Shown here: positions 53,567 to 62,300 of the stretch, piece by piece
Numbering within the stretch: the stretch's first letter is position 1
Layout of the letters: every line of letters begins with the position of its first letter
NCBI RefSeq assembly: GCF_000831385.1
Contig: NZ_AP014548.1
Coordinates: 1,975,779 to 2,039,778, forward strand
From: Nonlabens marinus S1-08
Lineage (GTDB): Bacteria > Bacteroidota > Bacteroidia > Flavobacteriales > Flavobacteriaceae
Direction of reading: 5' to 3'
Length of the DNA: 64,000 nucleotides
Position numbers and translations under genes: made by a program
The notes under the pieces: generated by a model
The model's database searches: none
Told to the model about the DNA's origin: nothing
Seen by the model: only the letters and a program-made list of their open reading frames with translations

Positions 53567-54370
53567 ATGAAAAAAGTAGTTTTAGTAACTGGTGGTTCAT
53601 CGGGAATTGGGAAGTCCATCGCCCTGCAGTTACAAGGGTCAGGTTACAAGGTTTATGGCACAAGTAGGAATCCACAAAATTATCCAGAAAGCCCTTTTGA
53701 TCTCATAGCCATGGATGTTCAAGATGAGGACTCCATACGTCAGGGAATTTCTCAAATTATTCAAGCCGAGTCAAAAATTGATGTACTCATTAATAATGCA
53801 GGCGTTGGCATCACTGGCCCCATGGAAGAAACTCCTATAGATGCGGTCAAAAACGCAATGGACACTAACTTTTACGGGCCGTTAAGAGTTATTCAAGCGG
53901 TATTGCCACACATGCGTGAACGCAGGGAGGGAAGGATCATCAATATTACCAGCATTGCTGGCTATATGGGATTGCCATATCGAGGTGTTTACAGTGCCAG
54001 TAAAGGTGCTCTTGAAATTGCAACAGAGGCTTACCGATTAGAATGTGCTCACTTGAACATTCATTTTAGTAATGTTGCGCCAGGTGACTTTGCGACTAAC
54101 ATTGCTGCTGGCAGATTCCATGCTCCAGTGACTGAGGGTAGCGATTACGCTGCGGGATATTCGCACACCTTAAAACTGATCGATGATCATGTGGATGACG
54201 GCAACGACCCTATAGAAGTAGCTTATAAAATCGAGGAGATTTTGAAAGAGCAAAGTCCAGGTATTCATTACAAAGTGGGTAGTTTTATGCAAAAGTTTTC
54301 CATAGTTTTGAAGAAACTACTCCCTGAGAAAACTTATGAGCGCATGCTCAAAAAGCATTACGGCCTTTAA
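53567..54370 (+). CDS. Short-chain dehydrogenase/reductase
   Basis: The 267-residue protein has the NAD(P)-binding T-G-G-S-S-G-I-G motif at ~8-15, N-N-A-G-V-G near residue 87, and the catalytic Ser and Y-S-A-S-K (I-T-S-I-A-G and V-Y-S-A-S-K-G-A near residue 149). It reduces or oxidises a small or lipid substrate not predictable from the core motifs. Single gene, downstream of the SRP RNA. Confidence 0.93.
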   Translation: MKKVVLVTGGSSGIGKSIALQLQGSGYKVYGTSRNPQNYPESPFDLIAMDVQDEDSIRQGISQIIQAESKIDVLINNAGVGITGPMEETPIDAVKNAMDTNFYGPLRVIQAVLPHMRERREGRIINITSIAGYMGLPYRGVYSASKGALEIATEAYRLECAHLNIHFSNVAPGDFATNIAAGRFHAPVTEGSDYAAGYSHTLKLIDDHVDDGNDPIEVAYKIEEILKEQSPGIHYKVGSFMQKFSIVLKKLLPEKTYERMLKKHYGL

Positions 54371-54412
54371 TTAATACATTGTTGATTAGCTATTCTTTTG
54401 GCAATCTGTTCT

Positions 54413-55285
54413 TTACTTCGGCTTAAAAGGAACGATCATTTGATGAGCAAGATCGTCAGGGAAATCTTCATCACCAGGAAATCCTAACTCTAGATTAGGG
54501 TCGTGAAAAGGAACGTGTGCTGTTCTGAATAAATAATCCCAAACACTTAAGGATAAACCATAGTTGATACCATACTTATGGTTTTCAGGTAATTTACGGG
54601 CATGATGCCACAAATGCATTTTTGGGTTGTTCAGAATATATTTGAATGGCCCGTAATCCCAATTTAAGTTAGCATGATTCAAATGCCCTATGAAAACTCC
54701 TAGCATATGGACTACAAAAAATTGCTGGATTCCAAACCCGATCATTGCTAAAGGAGCGTATTGAAGCGTTTTATAAATAATAGTTTCCATAAAATGAAAT
54801 CGGAATTGAGCTGCAAACCCCATTTCTTTTACACTGTGGTGAACTTTGTGAAACTCCCAAAGCCAAGGCACTCTATGCAATAACCTATGGATGTTCCACT
54901 GTATAAAATCTGCTATGACAAACATTATAAGAAGTTGCACCCATACAGGTAGTTTGTCCACCTTAATGGCAACTATATTTTCCCAACCCACGCTATTTAG
55001 TAAGTCATTAAATAGTTGAACGCCTACATTAGAAATAGCGTTATAACCCACTAGAGAGAAAAGAAAGAAATTAAAGAACAAGTAAAATAAGTCCAGCCAA
55101 AAGTCGCGTCTCAATATTTTCTGATCTTTTCGCCAGGGCAACCAAATCTCAAGAACAAATACCAAAGTAGATAATCCAATCAGCCAATAGAAATAATTAT
55201 CCCATGCAGGATGAGTGATCTCACGCCATAGATAATTGGCGTAGTCAGAGAAGGATTGAAGAAACAAGTCAAGGTAAATATCCAT
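54413..55285 (-). CDS. Fatty acid hydroxylase / sterol desaturase family protein
   Basis: The 290-residue membrane protein has three histidine clusters: H-R-L-L-H-R near residue 134, H-K-V-H-H-S a few residues on, and H-L-W-H-H-A-R-K near residue 228, plus G-H-L-N-H-A-N. These bind a di-iron centre. Four hydrophobic segments flank them. It probably hydroxylates or desaturates a lipid chain; many Bacteroidota homologues act on sphingolipids or carotenoids. Convergent with the SDR. Confidence 0.9.
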   Translation of the reverse strand: MDIYLDLFLQSFSDYANYLWREITHPAWDNYFYWLIGLSTLVFVLEIWLPWRKDQKILRRDFWLDLFYLFFNFFLFSLVGYNAISNVGVQLFNDLLNSVGWENIVAIKVDKLPVWVQLLIMFVIADFIQWNIHRLLHRVPWLWEFHKVHHSVKEMGFAAQFRFHFMETIIYKTLQYAPLAMIGFGIQQFFVVHMLGVFIGHLNHANLNWDYGPFKYILNNPKMHLWHHARKLPENHKYGINYGLSLSVWDYLFRTAHVPFHDPNLELGFPGDEDFPDDLAHQMIVPFKPK

Positions 55286-55393
55286 AAGGTGATGAGTCGG
55301 TTAAAATTAGGAAGGTTTACTAGAACCTAGCTCATCATTTCTCAATAAGTAACATCAGCTTGACTATTTTTGAAATGATTTGAAACATAGATT

Positions 55394-57067
55394 ATGATAA
55401 GAATAGTATTATTTGCATGCCTTGCACTAGTGGTTGTCAGTTGTAATAATAATAACGAAAGCATTAGCCAAGTAGAAGTACCAATAGCAAGCACATTTGA
55501 TTGGAACGCTGCTAACGTTTACTTTTTGCTTACTGATAGATTTAATAATGGAGATTTGACCAATGACAATCTTGTACCTCGCAATGAGAAAACTGATAAG
55601 CTACGTGGTTTTGAAGGCGGCGACTTCAAGGGGATACAACAAAAAATAGAACAGGATTATTTTACGGATTTAGGAATCAATGCCATCTGGTTGACTCCTA
55701 TTTTTGAACAGATTGAAGGTGGAGTGGATGAAGGCAGCGGTTTTACATATGCCTATCATGGGTATTGGGCTAAGGACTGGACCGCAGTGGAGCCTTCTTA
55801 TGGAACGCTTGAAGAATTTAAGGAATTAGTTCAAGCCGCGCACCGCAAGGATATTCGAATTCTATTAGATGTAGTAATCAATCACACAGGACCAGTTACG
55901 GCAACAGACCCTCTATGGCCAGAAGACTGGGTACGTACAGGACCTACTTGCACCTATCGAGATCAAGAAACAGCTATGACTTGCACGCTTACTAGCAATT
56001 TACCAGACATACGTACGGATAGCAACATAGAGGTGGAGTTGCCAGATCTATTAGTCAACAAATGGAAAGAAGAAGGAAGGTATGAGCAAGAAGTTAAGGA
56101 ATTAGAGACTTTTTTTGAAAAAAGTCAGCTTCCTAGAACGCCCGTAAACTATATCATAAAATGGGTGACGGACTACGCAAGGGAAACAGGAATTGATGGC
56201 TTCAGAATCGATACCGTGAAACATGTAGAAGAATCCGTTTGGACGACCTTTATTGAGCAGTCTCGTAAGGCGTACAACCAATGGAAAAGCAATAATCCAG
56301 AACTCATGATCCATGATGACGAGTTCTTTATATTAGGTGAGTTATACGGTTATTACGCCGCTGGAGGTCGCAATTATGCTTTCAATGAATCACAAGTAGA
56401 TTATTTCGATTCGGGCTACGATGCGATGATCAATTTTGGATTTAAGGAAGATGCTAGAAAAGTCTATTCGACTTTATTTGCAGATTACAACCGTATACGA
56501 ATTAAACTTAATGAAGAAAAGGAGGGAAGCCCAGTGACTTTTATGAACTATATCAGTTCTCATGACGACGGGCAACCTTTTGATCCTTTGAGAGAAAACC
56601 CTATAGATGCGGGTTCAAAACTGTTATTGACCCCAGGAATCTCACAAGTCTATTACGGTGATGAAACCGCTAGAAAACTTCAAGCAGACGGTGTTCAAGG
56701 AGATGCGAACTTGAGAACTAAGATGAATTGGGATGAAATCGATCAAATGGTTTTGGCACACTGGCAAAAACTAGGACAATTCCGTAGGAATCATCCAGCA
56801 GTGGGAGCTGGACGTGCGATTCCTTTAGAGTATACGGGACCTGGATCACTATCGGCTCGATTCTATAATAAAAATGGAGTAGTAGATGACGTGATCATAG
56901 GTGCAGGTTTACCTGATAGCGATATCACTATTGATATTACAAAAGTGTTTAAGACCCAAAAACAGCTGCGTAATGCCTACACCGGCGATCTCTTGACGAT
57001 AAAGAATGGAAAAGTGACGACACAAGTGACAGAAGGTTTGGTTTTGTTAGAAATTGTAGATGAGTAG
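55394..57067 (+). CDS. GH13 alpha-amylase family lipoprotein
   Basis: The 557-residue protein has a lipobox ending V-V-S-C (Cys17) and the four GH13 regions: D-V-V-I-N-H-T near residue 158, G-F-R-I-D-T-V-K-H-V near residue 274 (nucleophile Asp), L-G-E-L-Y-G near residue 315 (acid/base Glu) and N-Y-I-S-S-H-D-D near residue 388. A small C-terminal beta domain follows. It cleaves alpha-glucans at the cell surface or periplasm. No SusCD-type genes are adjacent. Confidence 0.95.
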   Translation: MIRIVLFACLALVVVSCNNNNESISQVEVPIASTFDWNAANVYFLLTDRFNNGDLTNDNLVPRNEKTDKLRGFEGGDFKGIQQKIEQDYFTDLGINAIWLTPIFEQIEGGVDEGSGFTYAYHGYWAKDWTAVEPSYGTLEEFKELVQAAHRKDIRILLDVVINHTGPVTATDPLWPEDWVRTGPTCTYRDQETAMTCTLTSNLPDIRTDSNIEVELPDLLVNKWKEEGRYEQEVKELETFFEKSQLPRTPVNYIIKWVTDYARETGIDGFRIDTVKHVEESVWTTFIEQSRKAYNQWKSNNPELMIHDDEFFILGELYGYYAAGGRNYAFNESQVDYFDSGYDAMINFGFKEDARKVYSTLFADYNRIRIKLNEEKEGSPVTFMNYISSHDDGQPFDPLRENPIDAGSKLLLTPGISQVYYGDETARKLQADGVQGDANLRTKMNWDEIDQMVLAHWQKLGQFRRNHPAVGAGRAIPLEYTGPGSLSARFYNKNGVVDDVIIGAGLPDSDITIDITKVFKTQKQLRNAYTGDLLTIKNGKVTTQVTEGLVLLEIVDE

Positions 57068-57085
57068 TAAGCTTGTTTTTAAGTT

Positions 57086-57101
57086 AGCTTTCGCGAAAGC
57101 G
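57086..57101. repeat. Palindrome copy downstream of the amylase
   Basis: AGCTTTCGCGAAAGCG, one base off the 16-mer, 109 bp upstream of the stress-protein gene. Confidence 0.92.
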
Positions 57102-57209
57102 AAATACTTATCATCCTGTTAACATAAATTGGGAATTTGAAATTAAAATTGAGAATCTATTAAGCTAATCAAGCTGTTTTGCTCAATATCTTTAAATAAA
57201 AAATAAACC

Positions 57210-57713
57210 ATGAGCACAAATAATTTGAATAACGCCGAAGCACAGAAGAAATACAAAGACCTGTCTACAAGTATCGATTTTGCGATGATGTTGACCCATT
57301 TGGATCAAACTCCATTACATGCAATTCCTATGAGTACTAAAAGGGTGGATGATAATGGAACGACTTATTTTTTAAGTAATGCTGATAGCGAGCACAATGC
57401 AAATATTGAAAGCGACTCTAGATGTCAATTGTTATACGCTGAGAAGCACAGTATGGAATTTTTAAGCGTGTATGGAAAGGCGGTGATTTCAAGAGATAAG
57501 GCACTCATTCACGATTTATATTCTTCAACTGATGACAACTGGTTTGAAGGGAAGGATGATCCTAACATTACCGTGATTACGTTCCATCCAGAAGAAGGTC
57601 ACTATTGGGACTCTAAATCAAATGCACTCGTAAGCTTATTTAAAATGGGGTACGGCGCAATCACTGGAGAGAAAATGGATGTAGGAGAATCTGGAAGTTT
57701 AAAAGATATATAA
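57210..57713 (+). CDS. PNPOx-like general stress protein
   Basis: The 167-residue protein has the split-barrel flavin-binding fold of the general stress protein 26 group: A-M-M-L-T-H-L near residue 26, P-L-H-A-I-P-M-S near residue 36, T-Y-F-L-S-N and F-L-S-V-Y-G-K-A near residue 85, W-F-E-G-K-D-D and Y-W-D-S-K. Members bind FMN or FAD; the exact reaction is unknown. It lies next to the decayed hemerythrin gene. Confidence 0.88.
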   Translation: MSTNNLNNAEAQKKYKDLSTSIDFAMMLTHLDQTPLHAIPMSTKRVDDNGTTYFLSNADSEHNANIESDSRCQLLYAEKHSMEFLSVYGKAVISRDKALIHDLYSSTDDNWFEGKDDPNITVITFHPEEGHYWDSKSNALVSLFKMGYGAITGEKMDVGESGSLKDI

Positions 57714-57765
57714 CATAAATATCTTTGAAGCTTGAAGATAAGATTATCGGGTTCAGCACACACTT

Positions 57766-58046
57766 ATGAATAAGCTGATGCAGACTTCTGCAAACAACGA
57801 TTTGCTCAAGCAACTATTCAACAAGTAAAAGCACAGGTTTTCAATTCATGCAGATGCTAGGGAATACCTCTTTTACTTACCTCTTATTAAAGCAAACCTG
57901 ACTCAAGATAATGCCAGTAAAAGTTTAGCTGAGCATCATGCAACGGATTGGGAAGAAAAATAACCTTTCCAAATAGTAGAAAAAGAGAACCTGCTTTTGC
58001 CAGAGATTATCAAGAAGCGATCAAAGAACATCGCTGTAAACAATAG
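57766..58046 (+). pseudogene. Decayed hemerythrin-domain gene
   Basis: The frame from the ATG at 57766 reads K-L-M-Q-T-S-A-N-N-D-L-L-K-Q-L-F, hits an in-frame TAA at 57826, then continues H-A-D-A-R-E-Y-L-F-Y, P-L-I-K, L-T-Q-D-N-A, A-E-H-H to TAA at 57961. The block A-E-E-x-x-F-Y-x-P-L with a later A-E-H-H is the flavobacterial hemerythrin pattern. In another frame further on, A-R-D-Y-Q-E-A-I-K-E-H-R (to TAG 58044) resembles the family's C terminus. The middle with the second His pair is missing. So: a nonsense codon, a deletion and a frameshift. Confidence 0.72.
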
Positions 58047-58052
58047 AAGAAG

Positions 58053-58082
58053 AAAAAGCCGATCTTTCCAGATCGGCTTTTT
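58053..58082. terminator. Bidirectional intrinsic terminator before selO
   Basis: AAAAAGCCGATCT, loop TTCC, AGATCGGCTTTTT is a perfect 13-bp stem with T-runs on both strands. It serves the dead hemerythrin unit and the convergent selO gene. Confidence 0.92.
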
Positions 58083-58142
58083 TGTTTCTGATGTCTGTCC
58101 CGTCCTAATATAAGTTGACACAAAACCGACTTATGTGATTTT

Positions 58143-59711
58143 TCAACTGCTGCAACTGAGTTGTGATGATCCAGGTTTGTCTCGAGCCCAGTCGGGTCGT
58201 TTTTTATACCATTGGTTGTACTTAGGCTGGTCGTCATAAGGATTTTTAAGCATTTCGTAGAACTCTGAAATTAGAGAATAGTCGCCTTGATCAGCTTTGT
58301 CGATGGCTAGTTGCGCCATATAGTTGCGCAGTACATATTTGGGATTCGTACGTTGCATTAGAGATAACCTCGCTGCTGCGGAAGCGGATTCCTCATTCAA
58401 TCTTTTTACATATAAAGAGAGCCAATTATTCCATTCCTGTTTTACTGCGGGTTGTAATTCGTTCAAATTGTAAAATGCCAAGTGCACTCCTTCAAAAGCC
58501 TCTGTAATCTTACTTTCTTTATTCACTCCAGATAGTTCCCGGAAGAAAATAGTCATATCAGTTTCATGTTTAGGTAAGAGTTCCAATAATTGAGTAATAA
58601 GGTTCAGATCTTCAGGTTGATGTTTGATAAGACCTAGTTTTGATCGCATCATTTGTAAATGTTGCTCTTGATAATTTTTCTTGTACTCGTTGAGAACCGC
58701 TTCAAGGCGTTCTGACTCTCCAATCAGTGGGTAAATCGCGTTAGCTAATTGCCATAGATTCCACAGAGCTATTTCTGGCTGCGCACCATACCGGTAACGC
58801 TTATGTTGGTTGTCTGTAGTATTAGGTGTCCAGTTAGGGTTATAATCTTCCAGCCAGCCATAAGGGCCATAATCGATCGTGAGCCCTAGAATGGACATGT
58901 TATCAGTATTCATGACACCGTGCACAAAACCTACCCGTTGCCAATGAATAATCATTTCCAGGGTGCTATCAGTTACTTGTTTGAAAAACTGGATGTAACG
59001 ATCTGATGAATTGAAATCAAGGTTTTTAAAATGATGTTTTATGGTAAAATCTAATAACTTTTTTAAATGACCTTCCTCGCCACGTGAGGCTGGTAATTGA
59101 AAATTCCCAAAACGCAAAAACGATGGCGCTATCCTGCACACGATAGCTCCTTTTTCTAGAGCAGGATGATGATCGTAAAACATATCTCGCATCACCTCGT
59201 CGCCACTCAAGGCTAGGGATAAGGATCTCGTTGTCGGGATACCTAAATAATGCATGGCCTCACTGCACAAGTGTTCTCTGATGCTCGAGCGCAACACAGC
59301 AAAACCATCACCGCGTCTGGAATAGGGCGTTGGACCAGCACCTTTAAGCTGTAATTGCTGAACATTTTTTTTTGCTGCTACTTCACCAATATTTATTGCA
59401 CGACCATCACCCAATTGGCCTGCCCATTGTCCAAACTGAAAACCTCCATAGTTCATAGCAAATGCCTGATGACTCCCAGGTGTCCACTGTCCGGTTAAAG
59501 CGTCTTTAAAACGTTCAGTAGCCGTATCATCTTCTGTAAAGCCCAATTCGCTAGCCAGTTCCATGGATACGTGAATTAATTCAGCATTTTCAAATTTTTC
59601 TGGTTGTACAAAACTAATTGAAGCTTCTAGTACCTGCCTCGGCTTATTTGTGTAAACAGGGTCAACAGGAAGTTTTTCAATGTAAAAGGAGGTCGTAATC
59701 TTCTGAGTCAT
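58143..59711 (-). CDS. selO: Protein adenylyltransferase SelO
   Basis: The 522-residue pseudokinase-fold enzyme has the SelO motifs Q-L-K-G-A-G-P-T-P-Y-S-R-R-G-D-G near residue 121, S-S-I-R-E-H-L-C-S-E-A-M, G-V-M-N-T-D-N-M-S-I-L-G and I-D-Y-G-P-Y-G-W-L-E. It transfers AMP from ATP to Ser/Thr/Tyr of redox proteins and supports oxidative stress tolerance. There is no selenocysteine context. A terminator follows it. Confidence 0.95.
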   Translation of the reverse strand: MTQKITTSFYIEKLPVDPVYTNKPRQVLEASISFVQPEKFENAELIHVSMELASELGFTEDDTATERFKDALTGQWTPGSHQAFAMNYGGFQFGQWAGQLGDGRAINIGEVAAKKNVQQLQLKGAGPTPYSRRGDGFAVLRSSIREHLCSEAMHYLGIPTTRSLSLALSGDEVMRDMFYDHHPALEKGAIVCRIAPSFLRFGNFQLPASRGEEGHLKKLLDFTIKHHFKNLDFNSSDRYIQFFKQVTDSTLEMIIHWQRVGFVHGVMNTDNMSILGLTIDYGPYGWLEDYNPNWTPNTTDNQHKRYRYGAQPEIALWNLWQLANAIYPLIGESERLEAVLNEYKKNYQEQHLQMMRSKLGLIKHQPEDLNLITQLLELLPKHETDMTIFFRELSGVNKESKITEAFEGVHLAFYNLNELQPAVKQEWNNWLSLYVKRLNEESASAAARLSLMQRTNPKYVLRNYMAQLAIDKADQGDYSLISEFYEMLKNPYDDQPKYNQWYKKRPDWARDKPGSSQLSCSS

Positions 59712-59876
59712 AGAGTTAAATCGGAAAAGAAATTATTTTAAAAAAAATTATCATTTGTTAATTAAAATTAAAATAATTATTTAAATTAGCGTTGTACAAA
59801 GGTTTTAAACGTTCCTTATTGAAACTTTTGATTATTGGCATAGAGAGTGCAAGCAACATTACAAATACTATCCCCT

Positions 59877-60302
59877 ATGAAGACCCTTGAGACTAATTTA
59901 AATATTCAAAAGATACGGCAAATTGATTGTGCCGATCTTTTTTTTATAGACGATCTGGTTATTGTTGAAGTAAAGATGCACACCTTAGTCGGAAAGAAAC
60001 AGTTAGAACATATCATTGAAGCCATAGAGAATGAAATACTAGATATTTCTAAGGTTCATTTTATTTCAAATAGGGTAGACCCTTATTCTCTTAAACCTAC
60101 TGAGTTTCCATGCCTCAAGAAAAAAATAGATAGTTTCAAAAGTTACTCAGTAGTTACTTATGGAAGTGTTGGGGTGACCAATCTTATTTTTGAACGTATG
60201 TTTCTTAAATCGAAAATTGTAAGGTTTGATAGTTTGTTAGAAGCAATCGCCTCTAAAAGAGGAAAAAGCGGTTATGGGGGCAGGGCTTTTTTTGTAGCCT
60301 AA
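59877..60302 (+). CDS. Conserved hypothetical protein, possibly STAS/SpoIIAA-like
   Basis: From the ATG at 59877 the product has 141 residues, no leader and an alternating strand-helix order (L-F-F-I-D-D-L-V-I-V-E-V, then a long helix G-K-K-Q-L-E-H-I-I-E-A, then Y-S-V-V-T-Y-G-S-V-G). That order resembles the STAS/SpoIIAA-like fold seen in flavobacterial proteins of this size, but no signature residue confirms it. The region upstream (59712-59876) is AT-rich and probably carries its promoter; an ATG at 59847 is less likely. Confidence 0.65.
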   Translation: MKTLETNLNIQKIRQIDCADLFFIDDLVIVEVKMHTLVGKKQLEHIIEAIENEILDISKVHFISNRVDPYSLKPTEFPCLKKKIDSFKSYSVVTYGSVGVTNLIFERMFLKSKIVRFDSLLEAIASKRGKSGYGGRAFFVA

Positions 60303-60444
60303 GTGGTCATTTAAGTATTTAAATGGTTCTCCACCTGCTTTAAATATATATCGATCATACTACTTCATTGGGTTTAGGGTTAGGATCGTTAATTTTATGG
60401 AAAGTCTTCACCAGGATTTATAGAAATTACTTTACTTCAAGTTT

Positions 60445-61380
60445 ATGACTCCATCCAATGTAACAAACCCCAACATCAAATTTAAATACAAACATATTCC
60501 CAGTTTACTTTGGGAAAGCGCTAAGGAATGGAATCAAGATAATGTCTGGCAGCTCAGTGCGAGCATTGCTTACTATGCGATTCTTTCTTTACCAGGATTA
60601 TTAATCATCCTTATTAGTATCGTTGGAGTGATTTGGGATCAGGATATTGCTACAGGAAGATTAACCAGTGACCTGACGGGATTAATAGGCTGGGATGCTG
60701 CAGAGGATATTAACAAGATGCTCCAAACTGCTGACCGTGACAATGGTATCCTTGCATCACTAGTAGGGGTAGTGACACTCCTTTTTGGAGCCACAGGTCT
60801 TTTTGTACATCTACAGATTTCCTTGAATAAAATCTGGCGGTTGAAGGTTGCCCCTAAGACACCCTGGTGGAAATTATTGACGGACCGGGCAAAAAGTTTC
60901 GGTTTCATATTGGTTCTTGGCTTTTTAATTTTAATCAGTTTTATCTTAACTGCCATAATATCCATGTTGCAGGACATTATTCAAACTAATTTTCCTGACT
61001 ATTTAATTTACCTAGCACATGCGTTGAATTTTCTGATCGCATTAGTCATTATTTCTTTATTGTTCGGATTAATGTTTCGATACCTACCAGACTCTGATTT
61101 GAAATGGAAAGTCATATGGCCAGGAGCCATCCTAACTGCATTGCTATTTGAATTGGGGAAATTTCTACTGGAATTATATTTCTCAAATGCTTCTCCTGCC
61201 AGTGCCTATGGTGCTGCGGGTATTTTGGTTTTACTGTTGCTTTGGGTTTCTTACAGCGCTTTGATTCTTTTTTACGGCGCCGAATTTGTCAAGGTATACG
61301 CAAAACGTTATCACAATGGTATTCAGCCTAATAGTAAGGCCGTTAAGTATCGGGAAGAAGTGGTGGAACTTCCTAAATAG
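60445..61380 (+). CDS. YihY/BrkB family membrane protein
   Basis: The 311-residue protein has six hydrophobic segments with the YihY pattern: L-S-A-S-I-A-Y-Y-A-I-L-S-L-P-G-L near residue 36, G-A-T-G-L-F-V-H-L-Q near residue 110, then Y-L-P-D-S-D-L-K-W-K-V-I-W-P-G-A near residue 212 and A-A-G-I-L-V-L-L-L-L-W-V-S-Y. Not a ribonuclease despite old RNase BN labels. The function is unclear; some members are linked to export or virulence. Confidence 0.9.
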   Translation: MTPSNVTNPNIKFKYKHIPSLLWESAKEWNQDNVWQLSASIAYYAILSLPGLLIILISIVGVIWDQDIATGRLTSDLTGLIGWDAAEDINKMLQTADRDNGILASLVGVVTLLFGATGLFVHLQISLNKIWRLKVAPKTPWWKLLTDRAKSFGFILVLGFLILISFILTAIISMLQDIIQTNFPDYLIYLAHALNFLIALVIISLLFGLMFRYLPDSDLKWKVIWPGAILTALLFELGKFLLELYFSNASPASAYGAAGILVLLLLWVSYSALILFYGAEFVKVYAKRYHNGIQPNSKAVKYREEVVELPK

Positions 61381-61418
61381 AGAAATAACAAAACCTGCAG
61401 CGATTTTCTGTTCAAATT

Positions 61419-61434
61419 CGCTTTCGCGAAAGCG
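61419..61434. repeat. Palindrome copy between the YihY and TrkA-C genes
   Basis: Perfect 16-mer extended to 20 bp (61417-61436), 93 bp before the TrkA-C gene. Confidence 0.95.
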
Positions 61435-61526
61435 AACTACCCAATAAACTTCACACATTAGCCTGAGGAATTCTAGAGGCATTAAGAGATATTAGATAGA
61501 TTTACAACAGAAATATTTCGATACCC

Positions 61527-62300
61527 ATGATTGCAGCCATCTCGCTATTCTTGATTGTCACCTTATCCGCCTTGATTACTAAAATTGCGTCTATCGCCCT
61601 TACTCATACCGGATTATCGACAGAAAGCGCTAAGTTTCAGGCTCGATCTGCCTATACTGGTGCAGGTCTAAGCACTCAAGAAACTGAATTGATTATGAAT
61701 CACCCGGTACGCCGGAAGATCATTTATAATTTGATGTTGATAGGGAACGCTGGTATTGTGACGGTCATGTCCTCGTTAATTTTGACTTTCGTGCTTCCTG
61801 AAACAACAGCCTCTAGATTATACGGGTTATTAATTATTGTGGTAGGACTTACCGGTTTGTGGTTTGCCATACGCAGTAAATGGGTTGATCGAGGTCTTTC
61901 TAAAATGATCAGTAGTATGTTAAGACGTTATACAGATCTTGAAGTGCAGGATTTTGAAGCAGTGCTGCATTTGAAAAGCAACTATAAAATAAGCGAGGCT
62001 AAAGTAGATGCAGACGGGTGGATGTGTCACAAAACGCTCCAAGAATTAAATCTGCGGGAAGAAGGTATAACCATCTTAGGGGTGTATCGTAAGGGCGAAG
62101 AATATTTTGGATCACCTTCAGGTCCATTTAAACTGCTACCCAATGACATTGTTACGATTTACGGGAAAGCTGACGGGATTAAAAGTCTGTACAAACGTAA
62201 AAAAGACTTTTACGCTCATCTAGAGCACGAACGTTTTGTTGCTCGTGAAGAGAGCAAACGGGAAGAAGAAGTCAAAAAACCTGGGTTGGAGCAAGAATAG
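61527..62300 (+). CDS. TrkA-C domain membrane protein
   Basis: The 257-residue protein has three hydrophobic segments (residues ~3-25, ~68-90, ~96-115) and a C-terminal TrkA-C domain at ~155-230: I-S-E-A-K-V-D-A, L-R-E-E-G-I-T-I-L-G-V-Y-R, L-L-P-N-D-I-V-T-I-Y-G. Such domains bind ligands such as c-di-nucleotides or nucleotides and usually gate ion transport. The extra segment F-Q-A-R-S-A-Y-T-G-A-G-L-S-T near residue 37 resembles a K+ transporter selectivity loop but the TrkH-type channel is absent. The end is Glu/Lys-rich. Confidence 0.87.
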   Translation: MIAAISLFLIVTLSALITKIASIALTHTGLSTESAKFQARSAYTGAGLSTQETELIMNHPVRRKIIYNLMLIGNAGIVTVMSSLILTFVLPETTASRLYGLLIIVVGLTGLWFAIRSKWVDRGLSKMISSMLRRYTDLEVQDFEAVLHLKSNYKISEAKVDADGWMCHKTLQELNLREEGITILGVYRKGEEYFGSPSGPFKLLPNDIVTIYGKADGIKSLYKRKKDFYAHLEHERFVAREESKREEEVKKPGLEQE

